A stretch of DNA of 64,000 bases from Piromyces finnis (Eukaryota > Neocallimastigomycota > Neocallimastigomycetes > Neocallimastigales > Neocallimastigaceae), in contig MCFH01000024.1 in assembly GCA_002104945.1 (NCBI GenBank), positions 434,001 to 498,000 of the forward strand, written 5' to 3'. Both the position numbers and the translations under genes were made by a program. Below the pieces are notes generated by a model. That model ran no database searches, was not told the DNA's origin, and saw only the letters and a list, made by a program, of their open reading frames with translations. The stretch's first letter is position 1; the number at the start of each line of letters is the position of its first letter. This document shows, piece after piece, positions 14,801 through 28,171 of this stretch.

Positions 14801-15713
14801 TGAACATTTCTTGATAATAAAACCCATTTCATTATAAATAGAGCACTTTTCCAAAAAGAATTATTTTTTAATATTTCTTTAATGAATGGGCTTCTGAAAT
14901 GAGTGATATGAGATGTTAAGTACAACAATATTTATTATCCTTATAACTAATATGAAACTTTAATGTTAATTATCAATACATTAAAAAACAATATCTAAAT
15001 TATTAAATATTGTTATACTATATACTATATCTAATAACAATATAGTATATAACAATATTAACTAAAAATAGATAATGAGCTAATTAAAATTAATATTGAA
15101 ATCATTATAATAATCAAAATGTTAATTATATATAATTATTATCTTTATTATTATATTATAATTTCCATTTTAATATTTTGTAAATGGAATAGTTTTATTA
15201 CATTTTTACACTAATTCAAGTTTATATAAATAATAATATTTTTTAGTTTTTTAAATTATAAAAAGAATTGAAAAGTTAAAATGGAACATTCCATTATTCA
15301 TTGACTGCTCCCAAAAAAATAATAAAATTCAAATTAATATTAATGAATTTTATTATTAGTTTTTATTATATTAATATTATTAATATTTAATATTATTAAA
15401 AAAGATAAGAAACATAAAAAAAAAAGTCATATATTTAATATTTTTTAGTAATCAATTCAGAAAAAAAACCTTTGATAAGTAATAATACGTATTAATTAAG
15501 AATAAACTATAAATAAAATTACTTATTTACTATTAAAAAAAAACGGACAAAAATGATAATGGACAAAAATGTTCTATACCATTTTAATTTTAAATAAATG
15601 ACCAAATTTTAATGAAAAGTTGTCATTTTCATTATTTTTTAATTAAATATTTATATTTAAAAAAAGAATATTTTTTTAATTATTTTTTAAAAATTTTTAT
15701 TAAAGTTAAAATA
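14801..15713. other. Spacer in the ankyrin/copia island
   Basis: AT-rich, with a possible further remnant of the retroelement just above 14800 but nothing alignable by eye. From about 15000 on it holds only AT-rich sequence, with a short ATATAGTAT-type inverted segment near 15010-15060. Confidence 0.5.
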
Positions 15714-17189
15714 ATGGCTACTTCTAATACATGCCATCATAAACGAACTTATTGAAAAAAATAAAACTTCTGAACTAATAGATTATTTAAAAAACAATAA
15801 TATTGATTATTCTTTTTTTAATGATAATGAATATATAATCGAAGATCTAATAAAAACAAAAAGATCAGAATTATTAGAGGTTATATTTGATACCTATCAA
15901 CTGAGTAATGATTTTATATTAAATTTATTAAATCTTTATAAAAATAAAAAATTAACTTTACTTAATTTAAACTCTTTGTTAGCAAAAGAAAATAATGAAA
16001 TAGTCATTACAGATAAAATGTATAGAATTGCTTTTGAAAATAATGATTGTATGGCATTAAAGGTTTTATTTGAAAATGACTATAACACTAAAATAAATTT
16101 ATTTAGAAAAATCATTAAATATAATTTATTTGAAAATTCTGTTAAAAGTAATGATTATAACTTTGTTAAGAAAGTATTAGACTATAAGGACTTTAGTTTT
16201 AAATGCTTAAAATATGAAAAATTCTTAATAAAGCCATTAATAACAACAAAGATTTTATTTCCAACTTTACTGAAGAAAACATTCCAAAACTACTTATTAA
16301 ATCTCTTATTAAACCGCCATTCTCTGATTTTAAATATAAAAACTTAATATTAAATATGGTAATTAAAATGGGTGATTTGAACCTTGTTAAATATTTAATA
16401 GAAAATGAAGATTTTAAATATACAGCTGAAGGTATTAATACAAAAGATTTAAAAGAAAAGTATCCGATTATTGAAGCTCTTTCAACTAAAAATATTGAAA
16501 TTTTCGATTATTTATTAGAAAAGGGAGCTAATTACAATACGATAAGTAGAAATGGTGTTCCATTAATATTTTTAGCTATCTATAATAATAATGTTGATTT
16601 TATTTATTCTTTAATCAATGACGAAACTTGTGATAAAATTAATATTAATGGATACGATAGAAATGAATATACTCCATTGATTGCTTCCTATGTTAATGAC
16701 TCTACGGATATATTCAACTATTTATTAGAATATTCTGATATTAATAAAAAGGATAGAAATGGTCATAATATTCTTTATTATGCCATAGAAAAAAATGATA
16801 GAACAAATGTTGAGAATTTTATTAATATCGGTATTGAATTAAATAATGATGCTATTAATATTGCAATTGATGAATATGATGAATATATTATAAAATATTT
16901 ATTGGATTTCATTCCATATAGTTATCATAATGATATAGGTGAGCCTTTACTTACTGCTATAATAAATCATAAATCTAATTTATGTAAATATGAATATATT
17001 GAAATTCTTCTTAAAAATGGATATAATAAAAATATTAAAGATTGGAATGGAAGAACACCATTATGGCATGCTGAGCAAAAATATGACGATTACAAAAAAA
17101 GAAATTTAAATTATAACATCTATTGCAATATTAATAATAATACATATTACAAAATTATTCAACTTTTAAAAAAATATGGTGCTAAATAA
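15714..17189 (+). pseudogene. Ankyrin-repeat protein gene, frameshifted
   Basis: A single-exon gene of about 490 codons encoding a large ankyrin-repeat protein. Three frames must be joined. ATG GCT ACT TCT at 15714 opens a short frame that hits a stop. The main frame begins with AIINELIEKNKTSELIDYLK (about 15733) and runs to about 16235. The frame then changes to NNNKDFISNFTEENIPKLLI and on through the ankyrin part to the TAA at 17187. Repeats are visible as LVKYLIENEDFKYTAEG, EIFDYLLEKGANYNTISRNG, NEYTPLIASYVNDSTDIFNY, KDRNGHNILYYAIEKND and EILLKNGYNKNIKDWNGRTP. Two frameshifts make it a recent pseudogene, unless they are assembly errors. Low-GC, intronless ankyrin genes of this kind suit a rapidly expanding family. 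No partner or function can be inferred. Confidence 0.85.
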
Positions 17190-18563
17190 AATATATAAAT
17201 TTAATTTTAACTATAAAATTATATCAAAAAGCTTATTATATTATTTATAATAGTTACCTATCAAATAGTTTTAATTTTCAATTTAAAATATTTTAATTTT
17301 TATTTTTTTTTTTGGAAGCAACCAATGAATAATGAAATGTACCATTTTGATTTTTTAATTCTTTTTTAAAAAATAAAAAATGATACTTTTGCATATTTAT
17401 ATAAAATTGAATTAATGTAAAAATAAAAGAATAAAAGAATAATAAAAGCTATTTCATTTACAAAGCATTAAAATAAAAAATGTTATAAATTATGAATTAG
17501 TTATTAAATTATAATAAAATAATAAAAATAATAATTATATATTTTTTTAATATTTTGATTTTAATTTTATTTCTTTTTTAATTATTAACATCTTTTCATG
17601 TTTACTTGTATAGTTTAACATTGATGAACTTAGTTATTAGTTTCAATTGTCTTAATAATTAATATTAATAAAAATTTTTTTTTTCATATGAAATAATGAG
17701 GAATATTAAAATAAAGATATTTGTACTTTTAAAGTAATTTATTAATAATAATTCACAATATTAATCATCATCATCATCATTTTATAATATATATATATAT
17801 ATTTTTTTTTTCAAACTTTTTTCAAAAATAATTTTATTATATCTATTTTATCTATTATAAATTTACTATTAATATAAAAAAAAAAAAAAAAAGTTAAAAA
17901 AATAGTTGCATATATTTTCCTTTAAATGTATATGTACAATTATACTTTAAAAAAGAGTTTTTTTAAAAAATAAAAAAAAAAAAAAGTAACTAATAAAAAT
18001 AATAATATAAATATGAATACCTTTAAATTTATGGTAATAGGATTAAAAGAATAACAAATAAGTATTAAACCACTAAAAAAAAAAAAAAAAGAATTTTTTT
18101 ACTGTATATTGAATGAATTAAATCAATTTTTTCTCCTCATTTTAGTTTGATCTGTTTTTACTTTTTTTTTTTTTTTTAATAATTGATTTTATTTTATGTT
18201 AGACTTATTCTACATATGAATGAACAATAATTAAATTAAATTATATATAAAATAAATATTAAAAATATACATTATATTATTTTTATTAGAGTAAAAAAAA
18301 AATACAAATACAAAATACTGATTTCTTATTAGATGATGTGAGTAAAAAAAAAAAAAGAAAGAAAGAAAGAAAAATAATTCTAGATATTATATGAATATTA
18401 TAATATTAATATTAATAAAATAAAAAATAGAAATTGAAATAAAAAAAAAAATTTTTTTTTTTTTAATTTTTTCTTTTTTTTTTTTTTATTAATTATAATG
18501 ATAAATTTAAATAAAAAATGAAAATGAAAAATAAATAATAGGTGAGTAGGGTGTTTAAATTAT
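17190..18563. other. Intergenic
   Basis: AT-rich with many A/T runs and a short (ATC)n-like tract near 17765. It holds the 3' side of RRP40. No coding sequence was recognised. Confidence 0.6.
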
Positions 18564-20251
18564 CTATAATTCCATATCATCTTCAGATTGTTTAACTAAT
18601 TCTTTAACCATTTGTTTAATTTCTTTAGCTGATAAGAATTCTGAATTTTTGATGGCATTTGATAATAAAATTGTATTTGATATATCAGCAGTATTAAGCC
18701 AAACTCTACCATTCATACCAATAGCAGTTTCAAAAGCAAAATGTTCACCCAAGGCAGTCAAAATTGGTGTATTTGGATTTAATAAACTAATTTAGGTTAA
18801 TTATTATTTTTATTCAATTAACCGTAATTATAGGGTTAAATAAATTTTTTCCAATATATATGTTAATTGAGATTTAGATTTCAAATATTAAATTCATTTA
18901 AACAAGTGTATATATATATATTATAAAAAAAATTTTTTTTTGATATTATATATTTTATATTGTTATAGCATTATTAATTTGAATTTGGATCATTATTTAT
19001 CGTATAAATTGTTTTATATTGATATATAAATATTTGTTAATAATATTTATTGATTATTAGAAATGGGTATGAATATTATAGTATATATTATATATAAAAA
19101 GAAAAAAAAAAGTTTAAAAAAATATTATGCGTTAATTTTATGAACCTTTATACAATAGTTTACATTATTTATTCTATTTAATCTAATTTTATTTTAATTT
19201 ATATTTATAGAATAGTAATCTAAGATATTAGAGTAAAAAAAAATTTTTTTTTCTGTGAATTACCTTCTACATAAACCTAAAGAACATTTAATAAGAAAAC
19301 CATTTTTCAATTCACCAAAACCATTTGCCTTTCCTGTAGTAGCTGATATACATTCTAATTCTGGTTCCATATCCTTATTAGCTAATGAAACTCTAGCATA
19401 AACTAAAGCACCAATCTAATTAACACAATGAATTTTGATAATATTTAAAGATATATATTAATATTAGATAATAAATGTATTTCTTTTTTTCAACTATCAT
19501 ATTTATCAATAGATATATATATTTTTTTTTTTTTTTGGAAATTAAAATTTTAATATTTATGTCTCTATCTATTTATATAGATTAAATAGGTATTTTTTTT
19601 TTTTTGTCGTAAAAGTATTTACTTCTAAATTTGGCTTATTTCTTTTGGTAGCACCTTCAAAAGCTAAAGTAGATAACAAAGCGGAATGAGCACTACCGAT
19701 ATCAACTCTGAAATAATCTTGAGTTTTAGCAATAATTTTTCCAATGACATGTTCATTTAAAGATGGAACATACTATTTAAATATAAAATAAAAAGGTAAA
19801 TTTAATAATTTGAAATTTGAAATTTATAAATTAAGAAAAAATAAAATGTAAATGATGATTATTATCATTCTGTGTATATAGTGTATATTCCTGAATATAT
19901 ATATATAAATAAATTGCTTATTTTATTTTATATTTTTATTTATTGTTTTGGTTTTTCTTTTATTCTTTGATTATTTTGATTTTGATTTAGGCCAAGAAAT
20001 TTTTTCGAAATAAAATTAATGAAATCCATAAAATCAGATTTCATTTCTTTATATATATAATTATTATAAATAAAATGATTTCTGTTTAATTTTAATTTTT
20101 ATAACGATTTTTGATATCTTGCATAAAAATGTTATTTTGCTGATTTTGATATTTGACACATTTTCCCGAAATTTACAATAAAAAAAAAGTGTTGTTATAT
20201 CATCTTTTTTTTTTTCCCTCTCTTTTCTTTTAGTTTTATTACATTGAATTG

Positions 20252-20298
<47 letters not shown>

Positions 20299-20591
20299 AT
20301 AATTTGAATACAATTTATATATATATATAAAGGAATAAAAGACCAATTGAAAATAAAAGATAGGAAGAAAGAGAAAAAAAAAATAGTTACTCTTCTTTGT
20401 GAACTATCAATCCACCATTTTTGATTATTATAATTTTTTAAAGTACCAGCTTTCATTGCTGAAATTTGATGTTTTTCGTGTAATAATCCTGGACCAATTT
20501 TTATAACATCTTTTTCATTTTTATATTTATCTAATGAAACAGTTTCTCCTGGTAATATAGTATAAGGTTTAAATTCCTCAGTTTCTGACAT
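18564..20591 (-). CDS. RRP40: RRP40/EXOSC3, RNA exosome cap subunit
   Basis: S1/KH cap protein of the RNA exosome, which contacts RNA entering the ring in rRNA processing and RNA decay. 241 aa (yeast 240) in four exons (transcript order): 20591-20391, 19772-19623, 19415-19264, 18786-18564, all in phase. The N-terminal domain has ILPGETVSL and IGPGL. The S1 domain has YVPSLNEHVIGKIIAKTQDY and FRVDIGSAHSALLSTLAFEG, then ATKRNKPNLEIGALVYARV and the hallmark ANKDMEPELECI. The KH-like domain carries the RRP40 G-x-N-G motif as GMNGRVWLN (about 191-197). The start is the first ATG, preceded by an A-rich leader. Introns 1 and 3 are long (618 and 477 nt) and consist of homopolymer-rich AT sequence. 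Confidence 0.96.
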
Positions 20592-21175
20592 TTTTTTTTT
20601 TTTTATTTATTATTTCTATTTATTTAAATGGTATCTATATACAAATAATTTAATATTACAATAATTCTATTATTATTATTATTAAAAAAAAATTATTAAT
20701 AAACCTTTATTATTTTAAAAAAAAATGTTTTTGTTAAATTTTATTGTTTTCTAGAAATATGATTGGTCTAGAATTTATACTAAGTGAACTAATAATTATA
20801 TAAAAAATTTCAAGAAATTTTAATTATTTAAAATTATAATTAAAATATTAAAAAAAAAAAAAAAAAGGTATATCAAAAGTATAATATAAAAGTTGTTGAA
20901 ATTCGTAGAGAAAAAAAGCATTTGTCATTTAAAAGGTAAATATTAAAGATATTAAGTATTAAGCATTAAAAAAAAATAAATATACTTTTATATATCTATT
21001 GATAAGTTTCACTTTTATTTTTTTTTTTGAATCTTCTACATTAAAAAAATTTGATATTTTAAAAATTTGTTGTAACAAAAAGTCTTTTTAAACCACAATA
21101 ACAACAATAAAATAATGAAAAAAGAAAAAAAAAAAAGGAGAAAAGAGAATATTTTTTTTAAAGATAGTGGTAAAA
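20592..21175. other. Intergenic upstream of RRP40
   Basis: Promoter side of RRP40, AT-rich. No gene was recognised. The base composition changes at its right edge, where GC-richer decayed sequence begins. Confidence 0.55.
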
Positions 21176-22430
21176 ATTTTCGATACATAATACTGGTAGC
21201 ACAATACCAAAAACAGTAATTAGAACTGAAAAGGTTTTACAAAATACTGAAAAAAAACATCATCAAGATATTTTGACCAGGCTATTATTCAACATTATAT
21301 TTAAAAATAATAACAAAATATAATAAATACTATTGGAGTTATGTCACCAATGAAGAAATATGCAATTTAATAGTTTAATTAAAATAGTAATAGAAAAGGT
21401 GCGCCGTATTTTTGAGATGGGGGATTTTGGACCCATCCCATTTTAAAAATGAGAAGTATTTTTCCTTCATTTGTAGATGACCCAGATAATGCTCTATTAT
21501 GGAAAATTCATATATCATAAATGGATCAAGATACCAAAATAAAGGTACTTGTAAGTCATGCTACTACTAATGAACGATGTACTTTTAATTTATTAGAAAT
21601 TTTGGCTTCCTATGCTACTGGCGGGGTTAAAGATTTAAATAATAGATTAAAAGAGAGCTAAAAATCAACCAACTCTTTATACCTATGGTTTACAAAAGAA
21701 ATGAAAGAAAGAAAAATAGATGATCCTTATGTCAAAATTAAACTTGGCATTATTAAAATAAGTCCACCAGTTAGTATTCCTAATTATATTGTCAACTTTC
21801 AATAGGATAATTCCTATCCTCCTTTTAGCAAAGTTTTGTAAGAAACATTGTATCATACCTCAAGGTATATTGATAGTTATTCAAAATGAAATCATTCGAA
21901 AAATTCCATAAAGGAAATGTAGGATGATCAATTTATTTATCATCTATTTTCCAATAGATAATAGCCACCATTCCTACACCTCAGATTTATTTAAAAAAAA
22001 ATAAAGTCTATTTTTTTTTTTTTTCCCATACAGGATTTGTTATGCCATGAATGATGAAATGAAAAAGATATTTATAAAAATATGAAAAGATTGTACTAAA
22101 TTATTAAAAAATAATTCAATCATTTTACTTATAAGCTGTGATGTCGCCTCCTTTAGTGCAAATATGAAACAGGGGAAGCAAATTTCCCCTAAAAGTTATC
22201 CCCATCCATTAATTCATCTATTTGCATCTCATTTTAAGTAGAGTTGGCTTAGACTATATTATCATGTTCATGTTCAGATCACTAAATCCTGTCTTTATGT
22301 ATTAGTCCTGTCTTTGTAGTTTTCATAATAAGAATCTATTTTCATTTATATTTACTCAACTGTAGAATAGTCCAGAAGGTTTCTTTGAATGTGTTAAACA
22401 TACGTCATTATTAAAATATTATAATTTTTT
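21176..22430 (+). pseudogene. GC-richer relic, patatin-like phospholipase candidate
   Basis: An island with clearly more G/C than its surroundings and a long run of protein-like sequence in one frame (about 21398-21960), broken by several stops. HNTGSTIPKTVIRTEKV (21186) resembles the segment before the catalytic Asp of patatins (the F-R-T-Y region). GAPYF, then a stop, then DGGFWTHPILKM (21398-21445) resembles A-A-P-Y-F...D-G-G...N-N-P. KIKVLVSHATTNERCTFNLL then resembles K-V-L-V-S-I-G-T-G, and ASYATGGVKDLNNRLKES the helix after it. The oxyanion Gly loop and the Ser motif should lie upstream and are not visible. The stops are mostly TAA, TAG and TGA, as expected of C-to-T decay. About 22000-22430 is GC-richer but unassigned. 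Confidence 0.42.
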
Positions 22431-22493
22431 CGTCAATGATACTACCGAATAACAAAAGATGTCTCTTTCTGCCATCAAAAAAATATATATATC

Positions 22494-22525
<32 letters not shown>

Positions 22526-23248
22526 AATAAATAATAATAATAATAATAATAATGACGTGTAATTCTAATTTTATATATAAATAAAAATGAAAAAAATAAA
22601 ATAAACACAATAAAATGGATATCATTATTTTTTACATACATATTTAATTATAATAAATAATTTTTATTATTATTAATAATGTATATTTATATTATTATTA
22701 TGTTATGATATTTTATTATTATTTTGGTAGATTCTCTATTTTTTTTTATCTTGTATAAATGAATGATTTATATGATTTTTCATATTTTAAATATTATCTT
22801 GATGAATATTTATCATGATATAATTTATATAATACATGAAAGATGGCTTTAGAATAAAATTTTGTTTTTGTATTTGATATATATAATTATTATTATTTAA
22901 TTTTTTTTTTTTTTCTAAACTTTTAACTTTTATATTTCTCTTTTTAATTTTTTTTTTTTTTACAATAAAATTAAAAAGAAACAGATTATTATAATTATTA
23001 TTATTATTATTATTATTATAATTTTTTTAAAATTAAAAAAAAAAAAATAGATTTACAATATAATAGATTTTTATTATAAATAAATATTAATAAAAAAATT
23101 TTTAATTTTAGAAATAATTTAAATTAATTCTTTTTGTTTTTATTTCCTATTTAAATCTTAATAAAAAAAAAAAAAGATAGTGTATTTCTTTCTATTGTTT
23201 ATATATATTTGGTTATTTGATAATAATTAAAAAAAAACTAAACTAAAC
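22431..23248. other. Intergenic downstream of the kinase gene
   Basis: AT-rich, with (AT)n and (AAT)n stretches at about 22490-22552 and an ATT run near 22996. No gene was recognised. Confidence 0.6.
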
Positions 23249-24506
23249 TTACTCTTCCTTAACATTTATATCTTTATTTATAAATGGTGATGGAGATGGT
23301 GAACGAGTAATTGGTCTTCCTGCATTTGGTGGGGTACGAAGACGGTTAACAACATTGATAGCAATAACAGCCCTACGGAATTTCTTTTTAAGATTATCAC
23401 GAACAGTTGGTAATAAATCGACAGCTTCAGCTGGTTTACTAACAATCCATTCATGTTGTAAAGCTTGATGAGCGGTTAAACGTTTTTCTGGGTCAACAAC
23501 AAGTAATTTTCTAATGAAATCTTTAGCATTTTCAGAAATTCCAGTCCAGAATTCTTCTGGTTCAAATTCATAATTACAGTGAACAATATTGTTATTTTCT
23601 TCTGCAACAGTTTCACCAGAGAATGGACAATAACCAGAAAGAATAATAAAGGTAAGAACACCAATAGCCCACATATCAACTGGCTTTCCGTGTCCTTTGT
23701 GTAAAATGATTTCTGGAGCCATGTAACCTTGAGTACCACAAACGGTTTGAAGCATTCTATCACTATCATTATTAATAAATCTAGATAAACCGAAATCGGC
23801 AATAACAATTTCACTATCTTCAGCCTTGGTTCTGAACATAATGTTTTCAGCCTTAATATCACGGTGTACAATGTTGTTATCGTGTAAGTAAGCAATTCCT
23901 TCTAAAACTTGTTTAATAACATGAATAGCATCTTTTTCATAGAAAGTACCTTTTTGGTATAATCTTTCAAAAAGTTCACCACCTTCACATAAATCCATAA
24001 TTAAATACCCTATTTTTTTTTTAAAAAAAATAGATATATATTTCTATTTAATGAAATGTTAAAAAAAAAAGTTTCCTAACAATATACCTTATACATACAA
24101 TTTAATGGGGTTTCAAAGTAACTGTGAAGAGTAACTAAATTTGGATGAGCCATAGAAACTTTCTTTAAAATATTAAGTTCATTGATGAAAAACATTTCCT
24201 TTCCAGCCATAAATTCCTTATTTATAACCTTGGCAGCAAATTTTTTACCAGTTTCAATCTTGAAAAAAATACAATAAATATTCATTAATATATATTTATC
24301 ATTAATATATATTTATCGGGAAAATCCTCCTCCCGAAATTTCTATTTCTATTAAACTATTAAAAAACTTACCTCAATAGCTTCCTTAACCTTAGCATATG
24401 AACCTTGACCAAGGAATTTACCAGTACGGAATGGACATGGTAAAAGTGGTGGAGCGTTATCAGCTGGCTTAGAAATAACAACAGATGGTGGATTAGCAGT
24501 AGCCAT
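23249..24506 (-). CDS. Ca2+/calmodulin-dependent protein kinase
   Basis: Ser/Thr kinase of the fungal CaMK type, 351 aa in three exons (transcript order): 24506-24372, 24258-24099, 24009-23249. The second exon ends at a GTATGT donor; this gives FETPLNWYLIMDLCEGGELF with closed phase. Kinase features: G-x-G-x-Y loop as GQGSYAKV (33-40), ATP lysine in FAAKV (K55), HRDIKAENIMF (Asp at about 149), IADFGLSRF (DFG at about 170-172), CGTQGYMAPEII (activation segment and APE) and GKPVDMWAIGVLTFIILSGY. After the catalytic domain comes LLPTVRDNLKKKFRRAVIAI (about 295-314), running on into NVVNRLR, a basic amphipathic helix in the position of the autoinhibitory/calmodulin-binding segment. A TRSPSPSP tail follows. 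The calmodulin dependence is inferred from that helix. Confidence 0.94.
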
Positions 24507-27500
24507 TATTTTTAAATGATTATTCAAATTAAAAAGTTCTAATTAAAATGTTCTTCTATTAAAAGTAATGTTTGATTTGAAGGTAATTAATATTAATTAA
24601 TAAATTAATCTATTTAAAAAAATATAGATATATAAATATATATATAATAATTGAAATATTAGTTGTTATTCATATAAAATCTTTAATGGTTCATATTATT
24701 CATATTCATTCATTTCATTTAATTAGATTATTATTATATGTTGTTATATTATTATATTTATATATATTTATATTTATATTTTTTGGTTTATTTAACTAAT
24801 ATTATTTATATTCAATTAATATACTAATAAAATATTTCTATCAACTTTTTATTGTACTTTTTCAGTGTATATATATGCACTTTATATTATATCCATATAT
24901 TGTTTATTCCCTGTATATACCATAATATTCCTTATATTTTCTGTCTTTACATTTCTTATTTAATATTCATAATAGTATACATTATTTATTATTTAATTTT
25001 TTTTAAAAAAAAAAAGTAAAAAAAACTAGTATAAAATGAATGGTAGTTTGATATTTACTTTCTTAATTTAAATGTATTTATCAATTGTTTTTTTTTTTTT
25101 CTTCTTTGAAATATAAAATAGGTTAAATAGGGAAAATAAGTGTATTTGTTTTTCTTTTCCCTTTTTTTTTTTTTTTATTCTTTGTATGTATTAAAACCTA
25201 TATTTAATATTTAAAATTGAGGTATAAAAAATAATTTCTTTGTATAAAATTATTTTTTTTACTTTCTACTAATGTGGATCTTTTTTTTTTTTTAAAAAAA
25301 AAAACTTTCTCTTTGATGTGTTCAAAAAAAAAAAAAATAAAAAAAAATAATTTGTATTTATATGGTAACCCGATTTATTTACTCATTCATTTACTTTTTC
25401 CTAATCCTAACAATTTTTTCATTTAAAATTTTATTAGGTAATATAATTATTCGATTTCATCATTAAAAAAAATTAATCTTTTATATTGGAAAGCAGTTAG
25501 AATTGGAAAGATGATATAATTTATTATACGGTTGAAATATTTACATTTATATTCATGTATATATTTATTATTTATTTATTATATATTATACAATATAGAA
25601 ATAATAAAATAAATAACTCAAACTTTGAATATTAAATTTTAATAAATTAAATTTTTTTTTGTGGTTTAATCGTTCAAAACTTTGATTAAATAAAAAATAG
25701 GTCAATATATTACAATCGATTTTAATATATTACCGCATTTTTATACCATTTAAATGATCACAAATATATTGAAATTAATTTTAATATATTACCATCTTTT
25801 TAAAAGAATCGAGACAATTCTACACCTATTCATATAGGAAATGTATACATTTTTAAATTAATGTATTCTATTTATTATTTATATAGTAATATAGATAGAT
25901 AGTATATTATTTAAAAATAAATAGATTATTATATTGTACAAAATAGATATCAATTTATTATAATATATTAATATTAATTAAATAGTTCATTAGGAAAATT
26001 TAACTTTATTTTTTTTTGAAAATTTAATTAATTAACCTAACATTTTAATATATAATATAAAAAATATAATATTAAATAGTATTGACAATATATTAAGGTT
26101 AAATCATTTACATTAAAACCTATAATATATTAAAATATAGTTGATAATATATTATGAATAAATTCAAAAAAGATTTGAAAAACTTTCTAAAAGTCAGGTC
26201 AAAAGGTGAAAAAGTAAATAAGGCCTTTGTTGTTGGTGTTAAAAAAGGCATGATTTTAAATAAAGACCGATGTAACATGGATGAGAGATGTGATATAAAA
26301 AAAAAAAGAAAAAATATACTAAACACAAAAAAAGAAATGAATTGTTTTATTAAAAAAAATATTTATGCATATTTCATGTCATTCAAAAAAAGGTCATTTC
26401 ATTATTTTGATTTTGATAATAATAAAAAAATTATCTTTTCCTTGAATGATTTTTAAAAGTTTCCATTTCAAATGATTTATCATGGACATGTCACAATAAT
26501 GATGATTATTATTATTTAATTAAAAAAAAAGTGACAGTAAATATTGAAAAATCAAATATTGTGTTTGTGGAGTGAGCAGTATAAAAAAAATGATAGAACA
26601 AACTAAGAAAAAAGTTTTCTACCACAAAATAATGCATCTTTATCCATTTTAGTATTAAATTAAAAACTTTTTTTATTATTAAATAAAAAAAAATGATTGT
26701 AATGTGACACTTTCTATTCATGACAACTCTTTTAAAGTATTACAATTCTATCAATTATACAATTATACCATTTAATACTATTATATTCGGTATTACAATA
26801 ATATATACTATTACAATTATTATAACTGTATCAGTTATTCAATTGTATCATTGAATGTTATCATTACAATTGTGTCAGTTATTCAATTTTTGAAAAGATA
26901 TTATTAAAAGGTATATTCAAAAAAAAAAAGGTGTAATGTTTTAACTATATGTATAATAGGTTAATTCGTCTAAATAATTGTTTATTTAAACTCTAATATT
27001 CTCTGTCTTACTGCCACTTTTACCATCATCATCATCATCATCATTCACCTAATTCTTTTTTTTTTTTTTTTATCACCCTAATGAATTAAAGTAGATTTAA
27101 AATTAAATAATCATTATTAGCGTTTTTTTTTTCTTTTTTAATAAAATAGAGTATCATTCATAGGTGACATTTTGGCAGTAAAAAAAAAAAGTGTGAATTT
27201 TTATTAATAAAAAAGTATCTTTTTCTTTACTTTTTAAATAATAATTAAATAAAATTTTTTAATTAAAAAAATTTTATTTTTGGAATTTTCACTGCTACTA
27301 AATTAGAAGCATCGTCGTTTCTTTTATAATAAAAAAAATGGTAATTTAATTAACAATTTAATTAATAGAAAAGGTGTAAAGATCTACGAATGTCATGAAA
27401 AAATAGTTTAAATGATTACCTCGTACTTTTATTTTTTTTTAACCAAAACTATAAATAACACTTTATTTGACATGAAAATTTTTAAAGTTTTTTTTTTTTC

Positions 27501-28140
27501 ACTTTTATTTTATATATATATAAATTTTAATAGTTTTAATAATCATAAAAAAATTTTATTAAAGAGAATAATAAAATAGAATCAACAACAACAATAACAA
27601 TAACAATCAATTTTTATAAATATACCTATACGCAATACACACATATTTTTTTAAAAAAAAATAAATTCACTACTCTATAAATATACTATTTCTATTTTTT
27701 TTTTTTTTTTTCAATATTCATAACAAATCTTTCCATATTCCCATATGACACCTTCTCTATTTACAATGACTTTTACATAATTGTATTACATTATTTCAAA
27801 TATAATTACATTATTTTCATTGTTGTACAAAATTTTTTGTCATACCATCCATTTATAGTAATCGTTCAGAAAAACAAAAAAAAGTGGAAAAAATAAGAAA
27901 TTAAATAATGATAATTAAAATTCATGAAAATTAAATTAAAAAAAATAAAAAAAAAAATATAATTTAAAAATATATAAAATTAGAAAAAAAAAAAAGAAAT
28001 TTAAAAGGAACAAAATGACATGCATGTAAGTATCATTTAAAAAAAGGTAAGTTTTTTCAATTTAAAATAAATAATAATAAAATAAATAATAATAAAATAA
28101 ATAATAATAATAATAAAAAAAAAACTATCAGGATCAAGGT

Positions 28141-28171
<31 letters not shown>

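Noticed and set aside
26154-26456. Lys-rich open frame of 100 codons
   Set aside because: Composition is that of A-rich noise, no domain is visible, and it starts inside a repeat-rich region. It is left as unsupported.
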